A stretch of DNA of 64,000 bases from assembly GCF_900769625.1 (NCBI RefSeq), contig NZ_CAAGHK010000087.1:1-64000 (forward strand). Direction: 5' to 3'. Of the stretch, positions 8,450 through 16,294 are shown piece by piece. Under the pieces are notes generated by a model. It worked only from the letters and a program-made list of their open reading frames with translations. It had not been told where the DNA came from and did not search any database. Position 1 is the stretch's first letter. Each line of letters begins with the position of its first letter. The position numbers were made by a program, and so were the translations under genes. The stretch is from an uncultured Clostridium sp. GTDB taxonomy: Bacteria > Bacillota > Clostridia > Clostridiales > Clostridiaceae.

Positions 8450-9103
8450 TTAAAACCCATTCTTCATTAAAAACTCCATAGTTATATTGCTCTTTTCATT
8501 CTGACTACTATCAGTGCCATTATTAAAAAGTTTCTCAACGTATTTTCCTATAACATCATTTTCAAGATTAACTACTGAACCAGTTGTCTTATCTGTAAGT
8601 ATAGTATTTTCAAGAGTATGAGGTATAACCGACACCTTAAACACTTTATTATCAGCATAAGCTACTGTAAGGCTTATTCCGTCTATTGTTATCGACCCTT
8701 TATATATGACATATTTTAAGATATGCTTATCTGCACTTATCGTAAACCATGTTCCGTCATCCTTTTTTTCTATAGAAATGATTCTTCCATTTCCATCTAT
8801 ATGACCGCTTACTATATGACCTCCAAACCTTCCGCTGAGTCTTAATGCTCTTTCAAGATTAACTCTGCTTCCACATCTCAGTTCACCAAGATTAGTCTTA
8901 TCCAGTGTCTCCCCCATGATGTCTGCTGTGAAACAGTCATCCTTCAATTCACTGACTGTCAGACATACTCCATTAACTGCTATACTGTCACCTAATTCTG
9001 TATCTTCAAGCACTTTTAGGCACTTAATTTCTATATTGCCAAATCCATTTCCTGTTCGTAATTCTTTTATAACTCCCACTTCTTCTATAATTCCTGTAAA
9101 CAT
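8450..9103 (-). CDS. ribE: Riboflavin synthase, alpha chain
   Basis: A 217-residue enzyme that turns two molecules of ribityllumazine into riboflavin plus the pyrimidine precursor. The internal duplication typical of the family is visible: MFTGIIEEVG at the start, then the two half-sites SIAVNGVCLTV (about 40-50) and SITIDGISLTV (about 136-146), with GGHIVSGHIDG between. Its start overlaps the end of ribD by 19 bp, so translation is probably coupled. A short tail after about residue 195 (NGTDSSQNEKSN) is poorly conserved-looking. Called ribC in some older nomenclature. Confidence 0.95.
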   Translation of the reverse strand: MFTGIIEEVGVIKELRTGNGFGNIEIKCLKVLEDTELGDSIAVNGVCLTVSELKDDCFTADIMGETLDKTNLGELRCGSRVNLERALRLSGRFGGHIVSGHIDGNGRIISIEKKDDGTWFTISADKHILKYVIYKGSITIDGISLTVAYADNKVFKVSVIPHTLENTILTDKTTGSVVNLENDVIGKYVEKLFNNGTDSSQNEKSNITMEFLMKNGF

Positions 9104-10200
9104 TTCCGCTTCTCCTTTGAAATATATCCTTCTGCTATAAGTTCATCTCCCAATTTCTCATATGAAATATTTTCTAAATTTACACAATCTTCAATAGTCT
9201 TGAATCCCTCTCCACTTATGCTGTTCCTGCTTTTCTGACCGCCAATTATCTTTGGTGAAATATAAAACCTTACCTTATCGACAATACCTTCATTCAATGC
9301 TGAAAAATTAAGTGTTCCTCCTCCTTCAATCAATATTGAATCTATATTCTCCTCTCCCAGTTTTATCATCAGCTGATGTAAATCTACCCTGCCATCATTA
9401 GAGTCTGTTTCGATGATTCTTACTCCTGCCTTTAATAAACGCTCTTTCTTAGATTCATCTGCACCTTTTACACAGGCAGCTATAGTATTTCCATTATTAT
9501 TACTGATAATTTCTGAATCCATGGGAACTCTTAAATTACTGTCGACAACAATACGCAGAGGATTTCTCCCATCAGCTATACCCCTGTAAGTAAGTGCTGG
9601 ATTATCACTGATAACTGTATTAACACCAACCATAATTCCCATCATCTTATTCCTAAGGTTATGTCCATGCATCCTTGCCTGGCTGCTTGTAATCCATTTT
9701 GACTCTCCAGTACAGGTGGCAATTTTTCCATCAAGAGAAATTCCTGCTTTTAGTATTACAAAGGGAGTTTTGGACGTTATATACTTTATGAACACTTCAT
9801 TAATTGACCTGCATTGCTCCTCCAAAACACCTGTCACTACTTCTATATTGTTTTTTCTTAATTTTTCTATGCTCTTTCCCGCAACAAGAGGATTAGGATC
9901 AGTCATTCCTATAACAACTTTTTTGAACTTTTTCTCTATTATAAAATCAACGCATGGAGGTGTCTTGCCATAATGTGCACATGGTTCCAATGTCACATAA
10001 ATTGTACTTCCTGCTACATCTTCGCTGGCATTCTTTACGGCATTTCTTTCTGCATGTGCCTCCCCATATATCTCGTGATACCCTTCACCAATAATTTTAT
10101 TATCCTTTACAATAACTGCTCCAACCAGTGGATTTGGATTTACTTTGCCGATACCCTTTTCAGCCAGTTCTAAAGCTCTTCTCATATAAAGTTCATCCAT
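9085..10200 (-). CDS. ribD: Bifunctional pyrimidine deaminase/reductase
   Basis: A 371-residue enzyme for the second and third steps of riboflavin synthesis. The N-terminal cytidine-deaminase-like domain carries the zinc site HAERNA (about 48-53) and EPCAHYGKTPPC (about 73-84). The C-terminal reductase domain (about 145-365) contains KAGISLDGKIA, GVNTVISDNPALT and the IEGGGTLN motif. It is the first gene of the rib operon; its start is about 390 nt downstream of the FMN riboswitch on the minus strand, and two terminator-like hairpins lie in between. Overlaps ribE by 19 bp. Confidence 0.96.
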   Translation of the reverse strand: MDELYMRRALELAEKGIGKVNPNPLVGAVIVKDNKIIGEGYHEIYGEAHAERNAVKNASEDVAGSTIYVTLEPCAHYGKTPPCVDFIIEKKFKKVVIGMTDPNPLVAGKSIEKLRKNNIEVVTGVLEEQCRSINEVFIKYITSKTPFVILKAGISLDGKIATCTGESKWITSSQARMHGHNLRNKMMGIMVGVNTVISDNPALTYRGIADGRNPLRIVVDSNLRVPMDSEIISNNNGNTIAACVKGADESKKERLLKAGVRIIETDSNDGRVDLHQLMIKLGEENIDSILIEGGGTLNFSALNEGIVDKVRFYISPKIIGGQKSRNSISGEGFKTIEDCVNLENISYEKLGDELIAEGYISKEKRKCLQEL

Positions 10201-10347
10201 TTCTTTTCCCCCTTATTTTTTTAAACTTTTTAACGAATTTCATTATGCCTATTCCAGCTATTAATCTGCATTAATCCATATTTATTTTCTCAATTAATTG
10301 ACTTCTGCTACTTTTATATAGATAAAGATATCTGATGTAATAAACAT

Positions 10348-10379
10348 AAAAACCCTGAAGATTATCCTTCAGGGTTTTT
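10348..10379 (-). terminator. Second terminator-like hairpin upstream of ribD
   Basis: CCCTGAAG (10353-10360) pairs with CTTCAGGG (10367-10374), extended by A5/T5 on either side, so it can act on both strands. On the minus strand its 5' arm plus loop (CCCTGAAGGAT) is nearly complementary to the 5' strand of the FMN aptamer (ATCTTCAGGG). That suggests a place in the switch's expression platform (inference). Confidence 0.75.
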
Positions 10380-10502
10380 ATAAATTCGATGCTTTTACAT
10401 ATACATTCATTTTATCAATATTTTATATGTATAATGTAAAATAATGCACTGACTCTACATTATCTTTAAATACATCAAAAATATATATTATAAATAAAGA
10501 AA

Positions 10503-10522
10503 TCCTGAACAAAAGTTCAGGA
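10503..10522 (-). terminator. First terminator-like hairpin after the FMN riboswitch
   Basis: TCCTGAAC and GTTCAGGA enclose a four-base loop; on the minus strand TTTCTTTATTTAT follows. It begins about 70 nt after the aptamer, the place expected for the riboswitch terminator. The 5' arm (CCTGAA) can also pair with TTCAGG of the aptamer's 5' strand. Confidence 0.65.
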
Positions 10523-10589
10523 CATAAATACAATTTAAATACATATTCTAAGCATATATTTTTATTTGACACAAAATATATGTAATCAT

Positions 10590-10701
10590 ATTCTTCTTTC
10601 ATCCAGACTATACTGTTGGCTTCGGAATTTAACCGAATCTGCTCAAAACAAGCTCGCGGGCTATACCGCCAGTAGGGAATCACACCCTGCCCTGAAGATT
10701 A
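10590..10701 (-). promoter_or_regulatory. FMN riboswitch (RFN element)
   Basis: Read on the minus strand, all conserved blocks of the FMN aptamer are present in order: ATCTTCAGGGCAGGGTG, TTCCCTACTGGCGGTA, TAGCCCGCGAGC, GCAGATTCGGTTAAATTCCG, AAGCCAACAGTATAGTCTGG and ATGAAAGAAGA. Binding of FMN to this RNA shuts down expression of riboflavin genes. It heads the ribD-ribE-ribBA-ribH operon, with a promoter immediately upstream (10722-10750) and terminator-like hairpins downstream. Confidence 0.96.
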
Positions 10702-10721
10702 ATATTAAATTTTATATCTAC

Positions 10722-10750
10722 ATATTATCATATAAGTTTAAATATGTAAA
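10722..10750 (-). promoter_or_regulatory. SigmaA-type promoter of the rib operon
   Basis: On the minus strand TTTACA (10750-10745), a 17-bp spacer and TAATAT (10727-10722) place transcription start about 15 nt upstream of the FMN aptamer. It lies within 12 bp of the 3' end of the TPR gene, which fits a start independent of that gene. Confidence 0.6.
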
Positions 10751-10761
10751 GTATTTTTATA

Positions 10762-11961
10762 CTAAAAATGTAAAATTTCAAAATCCTTTTTCATTGATTT
10801 TAACCACTTTATCATTTCAGGAGTATTCCATACTTCTACACCTAACTTAGCATATTTCATAGCTTCTTCCATACTTCCTGGTCTGACAGCTGTCTTTATA
10901 CTCTTTACAGTTCTTGATTTTAATAAGTAATCAAAAACAAATGGATTTCTCTTGTATGCTTTTCTTAATGCACTTTCTGCTTCTCTAGTCTTGCCTATCT
11001 TGAATAAAAGTGCAGCTCTGTTATAATTAGTATCAATTAAGAAATCATGTTCACATCTAACTAGTATTTCTTCAGCTTCTTTGAATTTTCCTTCAATTAT
11101 AAGCCAGCTTGTAAGAATACCTCTTGTAAGCAGGCTATCCTTTTTATTGTATGTTAATACATCATCAAGATTTGCAATTGCTTCTTCTCTTTCATTCATA
11201 TCCCATAAATGAAGTGCTAAAGTATATTTTGCTCCAAAAAATGCTTCAGCAATTGGAAGTCTGAATATTCTTGGGTCTGTATCTTTTAAGTCTGTTATCT
11301 TTAGTACATTCTTTGCTGCCTGAACAGCTTTTTCTAATAATTCTTTCTTTTCTGTATCTTTTAAGCTTGAATCTTTTGATAAGATTATATAAGCATCAGA
11401 ACAGTCTTCATATATTCTTAAAGCTTCTTTAGCATACTTTGCCTTATTATTGTAGTTCTTTTCTTTAAATGCTCTATCAGCAATTCTTTGAGCCTCTACA
11501 AAGTTTCTGCTTACAGCAAATCTGAAAGTATCTAGATCATTATTTTCTGCTTTCTTTTCTTCAGTTACTGCTGCTTCCTTTTCTGCAGAAGAAGAGGCTT
11601 CTTTAACAGTCCATTTTTCAATGTTTTCATCTAAACCTAATAGATTTCTTACTTCTTTTGACTTGCTTGATCCTGTACTGCTGCTTACGCCAAATTCCTT
11701 ATATAAATCTAGAGCTTTTATATATGGTTCGTTTTTAGCATCAAATAAATTGTTTAAATTTCCAATAGCGTGTACAATTCCAGCTGCCCATGAAAAGCTT
11801 TTTCCTTTTTTGACATGTTCTTCATTATTTAAGAATAGTGCTTTTGTAGCTTCTATGCAAATATTTTTATACTCGTCATTAAGATATTCATTTGAAAAGC
11901 TAATTATCTTTTCAATAATCTCATTATATTTACCAGCTAATACGTTAGATAATTCCTGCAT
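10762..11961 (-). CDS. TPR protein with DUF6398-like N-terminal domain
   Basis: A 399-residue soluble protein with no signal peptide. The N-terminal part (about 1-110) contains SWAAGIVHAIGNLNNLFD near 57-74, which resembles the core of DUF6398 proteins. An Ala/Glu/Lys-rich linker follows (about 120-145), then tetratricopeptide-like helix pairs (about 150-375), for example AKYAKEALRIYEDCSDAYI, REEAIANLDDVL and TREAESALRKAYKRNP. TPRs bind proteins, but no partner or enzyme activity can be read. It stands alone on the minus strand with a good Shine-Dalgarno (AAAGGAG) and has no evident link to the rib operon just downstream. The family assignment of the N-terminal domain is from memory and tentative. 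Confidence 0.75.
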   Translation of the reverse strand: MQELSNVLAGKYNEIIEKIISFSNEYLNDEYKNICIEATKALFLNNEEHVKKGKSFSWAAGIVHAIGNLNNLFDAKNEPYIKALDLYKEFGVSSSTGSSKSKEVRNLLGLDENIEKWTVKEASSSAEKEAAVTEEKKAENNDLDTFRFAVSRNFVEAQRIADRAFKEKNYNNKAKYAKEALRIYEDCSDAYIILSKDSSLKDTEKKELLEKAVQAAKNVLKITDLKDTDPRIFRLPIAEAFFGAKYTLALHLWDMNEREEAIANLDDVLTYNKKDSLLTRGILTSWLIIEGKFKEAEEILVRCEHDFLIDTNYNRAALLFKIGKTREAESALRKAYKRNPFVFDYLLKSRTVKSIKTAVRPGSMEEAMKYAKLGVEVWNTPEMIKWLKSMKKDFEILHF

Positions 11962-12320
11962 TGCTTTTGATAGCTCCTTTTTTTAAATCTTTATCCATTT
12001 GATACTTATACAAGTAACTAAATGTTCTTTTATTATTAATACAATGTCTTGTAAAACACTATATGTTTATACGATTTTTTACCACCTTGCAATTATACCA
12101 TATTATTTATCATTATATCTACTTATTCCTAGTTTTTATTGCATTCATATTATTAATATACCAATTTTTTTATTAATTATGATTTTAAACTTCATAATAT
12201 TATAAATCATTAACCTTGATATTTGTGCATTTTTATTTTAATAGTCACAATGTCAATATATAGGTGTATACAATCATCCTATTTTAAATATATATAATTA
12301 TAATACTTAAACAAAGTGGT
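11962..12320. other. Divergent intergenic region, no gene seen
   Basis: 359 bp of AT-rich sequence between the divergent TPR and amidase genes. A possible plus-strand promoter TTGATA-17 bp-TAATAG lies at 12216-12244, about 75 nt upstream of the amidase start; it is weak. No RNA gene or repeat is apparent. Confidence 0.5.
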
Positions 12321-13301
12321 GTGAATTTGCTAAGTAAAAATCTCTATAATTTATGCAATTATTTAAATATCCCATATTCATCATCAGCTCTTATTCCACA
12401 TATATCTGATTTTATAGGCACAGATATCTTTAATATTTTAAACAAAAGAATCAACTTGAAAATTTTATGGAATCAGAAAAATAAAATTAATATAAGTGAT
12501 TTACAATTCTCTTTCAAATATAAAATAACTGAACAGAATTTAAAATTTTTGAAATTAAAATTATCTATTGAAGATTCTTTTGTCATCAATCCTGATATAA
12601 ATAAAATACGCTCTTCAATAATTGATGACTATCTTATAATTCTTGAATATTCTTCAAATAACAATATAAAGATACATGCTCTCATATCAAAAGAAGAACA
12701 GCCTCTTATTTATAGCTCCTTAGATACTAAAAACCTTGATGTAATTACTGATCTTCTTCCTTTAGATGTGTATACTGTATTGAATTCTGATTTAAATTAC
12801 CTGTATGATAAAATGCAATCTCTATCTTATCATTTTTCTACCAGAAAAGTAAAGGAAATTTCAAAATTCAATATTGTAACTGCCTGTAATTACGCTGAAA
12901 AATTTGCTTTAATCTTTAATCCTGAATATATTTCTTATGAAAAGAATGGCGGAGACTGTACCAATTTTGCCTCACAGATAGTTCATGCCGGCGGCATCAA
13001 AAAAACTAAAGCATGGACTCCCTATTCAAATGCATGGCTGCGTGTTGGAGAACTTTATTCATATTTAATTAATACCAGGGCCGGGTTCACATTACCAAGT
13101 GATAATGAACTTGATCGAGGCACCCTCATACAATTTAAAACTCCAAAACTTGGACGTTTTTTTCATACAGGATTTATTACTCATCGACTTTCAAATGGTG
13201 AATGTCTATACTGCTGCCACACTTATAACAAATTAAATTATCCATTAAGCCTAATTTACCCAATATTATACCCTGAAATGCGAGGACTCTGGTTCTTTTA
13301 A
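12321..13301 (+). CDS. Putative amidase-domain protein (Amidase_6-like)
   Basis: About 326 residues. The C-terminal half (about 185-320) matches the 'putative amidase domain' of clostridial and bacillar proteins: NYAEKFAL, then NGGDCTNFASQIVHAGG with the presumed catalytic Cys, WTPYSNAW, and FFHTGFITHR with the presumed His. Related domains cleave peptide or amide bonds, perhaps in cell wall or spore material; the substrate here is unknown. The N-terminal half is Lys/Ile-rich and not recognised. No signal peptide is visible, so the protein may stay inside the cell or forespore. Start is uncertain: GTG 12321 is very close to AAAGTGG, and TTG 12327 is better spaced. It is isolated on the plus strand and shares a bidirectional terminator with purB. 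Confidence 0.8.
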   Translation: MNLLSKNLYNLCNYLNIPYSSSALIPHISDFIGTDIFNILNKRINLKILWNQKNKINISDLQFSFKYKITEQNLKFLKLKLSIEDSFVINPDINKIRSSIIDDYLIILEYSSNNNIKIHALISKEEQPLIYSSLDTKNLDVITDLLPLDVYTVLNSDLNYLYDKMQSLSYHFSTRKVKEISKFNIVTACNYAEKFALIFNPEYISYEKNGGDCTNFASQIVHAGGIKKTKAWTPYSNAWLRVGELYSYLINTRAGFTLPSDNELDRGTLIQFKTPKLGRFFHTGFITHRLSNGECLYCCHTYNKLNYPLSLIYPILYPEMRGLWFF

Positions 13302-13325
13302 AATATTAAATATCTAGAATGTAAA

Positions 13326-13363
13326 AAGTACAGACAACTCAATAACTTAAGTTGCCTGTACTT
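13326..13363. terminator. Bidirectional terminator between the amidase gene and purB
   Basis: AAGTACAGACAACT (13326-13339) pairs with AGTTGCCTGTACTT (13350-13363) with one mismatch. T-rich sequence follows on both sides, as expected between two convergent genes. Confidence 0.75.
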
Positions 13364-13393
13364 CAATTATTTTATATTAATTTACTTTAAAGA

Positions 13394-14824
13394 TTAAACT
13401 GTTATTTCACTCTTTATCTTTAATGCTTCTTCATTTTCTTCTATTATTGGATTTACATATTCGTTTATGAATTCTGTAACCTGCCCTGGAGCTCTTCCAA
13501 CAAATTTAGCTGGATTTATTACTCCTAAGATTTCTTCTTTTGTTAAGCCAAATGAATCATCATTGATAATTCTGTCAATTAAGTCATTATCTAAACCTTC
13601 ACCCTTAACTCTTTGAGCAGCAGCCATTGAATGAACTCTAATCTTTTCATGTAATTCCTGTCTGTCCTTACCTCTCTTAACAGCTTCCATCATGATGTTT
13701 TCTGTTGCCATGAATGGTAATTCTCTTTGTACATGAGATGCTATTACCTTGTCATATACAACCATGTTTTCAGCAATATTTATGTATAAATTTAAAACTC
13801 CATCTAAAGCAAGGAATCCTTCTGCTACAGATAATCTCTTGTTTGCAGAGTCATCTAATGTTCTTTCAAACCATTGAGTACCTGCTGTTATAGCTGGGTT
13901 TAATGCATCGACTATTACATATCTTGCTAATGCACTTATTCTTTCACTTCTCATTGGATTTCTCTTGTAAGCCATTGCTGAAGATCCAATTTGATTCTTC
14001 TCGAATGGTTCTTCTATTTCCTTCATGTTTTGAAGAAGCCTTAAGTCATTACTGAATTTGTATGCACTTTGTGCTACTTCTGATAATGTATTTAAGACTA
14101 TTGAATCAAGTTTTCTTGGATATGTCTGACCAGTAACTCCAAAACTCTTTTCAAAGCCCATCTTTTCAGCAACTATTTTATCTAAAGCCTTAACTTTACT
14201 TTCATCACCATCAAACAATTCCATAAAGCTTGCTTGAGTTCCTGTTGTACCTTTAACTCCTCTAAGCTTTAATTTAGATAATAGGAAGTCTATGTTTTCA
14301 ACATCCATAACTAAATCCTGCATCCAAAGAGTAGCTCTCTTACCTACTGTTGTTAATTGTGCAGGCTGGAAATGTGTAAATCCTAATGTAGGCATATCTT
14401 TATATTCAACTGCAAAATTCTTTAAATGATTTAATACAGTAACTATCTTGTTCTTAATTAAGTTTAAAGCATCTCTCATAATTATTATATCTGTATTATC
14501 ACCAACATAACAAGAAGTAGCTCCTAAATGGATTATTCCCTTTGCAGATGGGCATTGAAGTCCATATGCATATACATGACTCATAACATCATGTCTTACT
14601 TCTTTTTCTCTCTTAGCTGCTTCATCATAATTTATGTCATTAACATGAGCTTTTAATTCTTTAATCTGCTCATCAGTTATATTCAATCCAAGTTCTTTTT
14701 CACCTTCCGCTAAAGCAATCCATAACTTTCTCCAAGTTGTGAATTTCATATCATCTGAAAAAATAAAACTCATTTCTTTAGATGCATATCTTGAATTTAA
14801 AGGTGTACTATATAAGTTTCTCAT
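13394..14824 (-). CDS. purB: Adenylosuccinate lyase
   Basis: A 476-residue fumarase/aspartase superfamily enzyme that releases fumarate from SAICAR and from adenylosuccinate, in purine and AMP synthesis. The family signature GSSAMAYKRNPMRSE lies near 281-295; TSCYVGDNTD and GFTHFQPAQLTTVGKR mark the other active-site segments. It has a strong Shine-Dalgarno (GGAGG) before ATG 14824. The gene is alone, away from a pur cluster; no purine riboswitch or PurR-type site was seen upstream. Confidence 0.97.
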   Translation of the reverse strand: MRNLYSTPLNSRYASKEMSFIFSDDMKFTTWRKLWIALAEGEKELGLNITDEQIKELKAHVNDINYDEAAKREKEVRHDVMSHVYAYGLQCPSAKGIIHLGATSCYVGDNTDIIIMRDALNLIKNKIVTVLNHLKNFAVEYKDMPTLGFTHFQPAQLTTVGKRATLWMQDLVMDVENIDFLLSKLKLRGVKGTTGTQASFMELFDGDESKVKALDKIVAEKMGFEKSFGVTGQTYPRKLDSIVLNTLSEVAQSAYKFSNDLRLLQNMKEIEEPFEKNQIGSSAMAYKRNPMRSERISALARYVIVDALNPAITAGTQWFERTLDDSANKRLSVAEGFLALDGVLNLYINIAENMVVYDKVIASHVQRELPFMATENIMMEAVKRGKDRQELHEKIRVHSMAAAQRVKGEGLDNDLIDRIINDDSFGLTKEEILGVINPAKFVGRAPGQVTEFINEYVNPIIEENEEALKIKSEITV

Positions 14825-15124
14825 TCAAAAACCTCCACACGAATATATTTTATTGTTTTCATTACATCATTCGTATTATATCATACTTTATAAACTTTTG
14901 TGTACTATTTTATTATTTTTTGTATAGTTTTTCATATCTTGCTGAATAATTTAACTAAAAATCATCATATAATCTCTTTTAACACTTACAATTGATTATA
15001 TTTTATGTGATATCATTACCAACTTATAAATTCTTCTACATATATAACTTAACTTTTTGTTATTATTGTATTTTTTATACATATAATATATAAATACCAT
15101 TTTACAGAAAGGAAGTTAAATAAT
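14825..15124. other. Divergent intergenic region, no gene seen
   Basis: 300 bp between divergent purB and the DUF378 gene. It is very AT-rich and holds no supported ORF, RNA or repeat. The Shine-Dalgarno AAAGGAAG of the DUF378 gene is near its right end. Confidence 0.5.
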
Positions 15125-15343
15125 ATGTGTAAATTAAACATATTTGATAAATTGTCTTTTTTACTTGTTTTAATTGGTTCGCTTAACTGGGGTACAATTG
15201 GTTTGTTAGACTTTAATTTTATAAACTTCTTATGCATGGGTATTCCTACTATCGAACGGCTCATTTACATTATTGTATGTGTTGCTGCTATAAATCTAAT
15301 ATCATTGCTTTTCAGATGTAACATAATCAATTTAGACAACTAA
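15125..15343 (+). CDS. DUF378 family small membrane protein
   Basis: A 72-residue protein with two membrane segments (about 9-33 and 45-64). The first carries the family motif LIGSLNWGTIGLLDFNF, and the second follows IPTIERLIYIIV. This is the DUF378 (YuzA-like) pattern; function is unknown. ATG 15125 is preceded by AAAGGAAG. A minus-strand frame overlaps the gene but looks like a shadow. A bidirectional terminator follows at 15392. Confidence 0.85.
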   Translation: MCKLNIFDKLSFLLVLIGSLNWGTIGLLDFNFINFLCMGIPTIERLIYIIVCVAAINLISLLFRCNIINLDN

Positions 15344-15391
15344 ACCTTTACAGCAATTCACAAAAATCTTAAATTATCTTATATACGCAGA

Positions 15392-15422
15392 AAAGGTTCC
15401 ATATTTAAAATATGGAACCTTT
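15392..15422. terminator. Bidirectional terminator between the DUF378 gene and HPr
   Basis: AAAGGTTCCATATTT (15392-15406) and AAATATGGAACCTTT (15408-15422) form a perfect 15-bp inverted repeat around a single base, ended by T runs on both strands. It serves two convergent genes. Confidence 0.8.
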
Positions 15423-15435
15423 AAAACTATATAAA

Positions 15436-15696
15436 TTAGTCTTCTAAGTTTTCAACTAATTTTACAATTTCTTCTACTGCTAAAGCTTCGTCATCACCTG
15501 AAGCAACAACTTTGATTGTAGCATCTTTAGTTACAGCTAAAGATAATACACCAATTAAACTCTTAACGTTTGCTTTCTTACCATTGTATTCTATGCTAAC
15601 GTCAGACTTAAATCCTGAAGCCTTTTTAACTAATAATGTAGCTGGTCTAGCGTGAAGACCTGAACCGTTTTTAACAACAACTTCTTTTTCTATCAT
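15436..15696 (-). CDS. ptsH: HPr family phosphocarrier protein
   Basis: An 86-residue HPr. His15 in GSGLHARPA accepts phosphate from enzyme I and passes it to sugar-specific EIIA proteins. Ser46 in NVKSLIGVLSL is the site of HPr kinase used in Firmicute carbon catabolite control. Since both residues are present this is HPr rather than Crh. ATG 15696 is chosen because AGAGGTG precedes it; the longer reading from 15735 contains the ribosome binding site. No ptsI follows: the next element is the terminator at 15392. The gene is about 110 bp downstream of spoVS. Confidence 0.95.
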   Translation of the reverse strand: MIEKEVVVKNGSGLHARPATLLVKKASGFKSDVSIEYNGKKANVKSLIGVLSLAVTKDATIKVVASGDDEALAVEEIVKLVENLED

Positions 15697-15809
15697 TACA
15701 TACACCTCTTTAAAAAAAATTAATAAATATAGCATTTAACTCTTATAGTATAAACGTTTTTATCAATAATTTCAACTCAAAATTTATCAAATTTCATCAA
15801 AACAAATAA

Positions 15810-16070
15810 CTATCTAGGCTGTACTATTAATTTTATAGCTGTTCTTTCCTCTCCATCTATCTGAATGTCAGTAAACGCTGGAATGCATACTATGTCTTTA
15901 CCGCTTGGTGCAATAAAACCACGTGCTATTGCTATTGCCTTAACAGCCTGATTTATTGCCCCTGCTCCTACTGCCTGAATTTCTACAATATTCTGTTCTT
16001 TTATAATAGCTGCTAAAGCTCCTGCTACTGAATTTGGGTTTGATTTTGTTGATACTTTTAATACTTCCAT
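15810..16070 (-). CDS. spoVS: Stage V sporulation protein S
   Basis: An 86-residue, highly conserved protein (MEVLKVSTKSNPNSVAGALA at the start, VGAGAINQAVKAIAIARG in the middle). In Bacillus its loss blocks sporulation at stage V and affects spore coat assembly; it has an Alba-like fold and probably binds nucleic acid. Its presence marks the organism as a spore former. A strong SigmaH-type promoter is visible 45-73 nt upstream (16115-16143), in line with SigmaH control known in Bacillus. It follows rny, as in many Firmicutes. Confidence 0.96.
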   Translation of the reverse strand: MEVLKVSTKSNPNSVAGALAAIIKEQNIVEIQAVGAGAINQAVKAIAIARGFIAPSGKDIVCIPAFTDIQIDGEERTAIKLIVQPR

Positions 16071-16114
16071 TGTTATTCCCCCTAGAAAATTATATTAATC
16101 GTTTACATTAATTT

Positions 16115-16143
16115 ATATTCTATATATATATTAAAAATCCTTT
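16115..16143 (-). promoter_or_regulatory. SigmaH-type promoter of spoVS
   Basis: Read on the minus strand: AAAGGATTT (16143-16135), 11 bp, ATAGAATAT (16123-16115). This matches the Bacillus SigmaH consensus RnAGGAwWW - N11/12 - RnnGAATWW at every defined position. spoVS of Bacillus subtilis is a known SigmaH gene, which supports the call. Confidence 0.7.
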
Positions 16144-16244
16144 ATTTTTGTATATTTTTAATTGAATTTTCTCATATCACTTTAATCCTTAATCTACAAT
16201 TATCCCCTACTATTTCTTCAAAAAATATTTAATCAAAATTCAAT

Positions 16245-16287
16245 AAAAAAGTAAAGCACACTTTGAAAATCAAAACATACTTTACTT
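16245..16287 (-). terminator. Terminator of rny
   Basis: On the minus strand AAGTAAAG plus TATGTTTTGA pairs with TCAAAGTGTG plus CTTTACTT, an 18-bp stem including G-U pairs, followed by a T6 tract. It begins 8 nt after the rny stop codon. Confidence 0.8.
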
Positions 16288-16294
16288 CTATCTT

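Larger units (their letters stand above)
10201..10589 (-). other. Long untranslated leader between the FMN riboswitch and ribD
   Basis: About 390 bp without a supported gene. It holds the two terminator-like hairpins listed separately (10503-10522 and 10348-10379) and otherwise AT-rich sequence. Such a long distance between aptamer and first gene is unusual. A minus-strand reading frame at 10423-10683 runs into the riboswitch and is not credible. Confidence 0.7.

Noticed and set aside
10505..10520. GAAC-N4-GTTC, an SOS-box-like sequence
   Set aside because: It is the core of a terminator-like stem after the FMN riboswitch; the flanks do not fit a LexA site and the context is not a DNA repair gene.
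10423..10683. 86-aa minus-strand reading frame upstream of ribD
   Set aside because: It runs through the conserved FMN aptamer and both its hairpin regions; the translation is low-complexity.
15049..15264. 71-aa minus-strand frame opposite the DUF378 gene
   Set aside because: The plus-strand protein matches a known family with a good Shine-Dalgarno; the minus frame has none and looks like a shadow.
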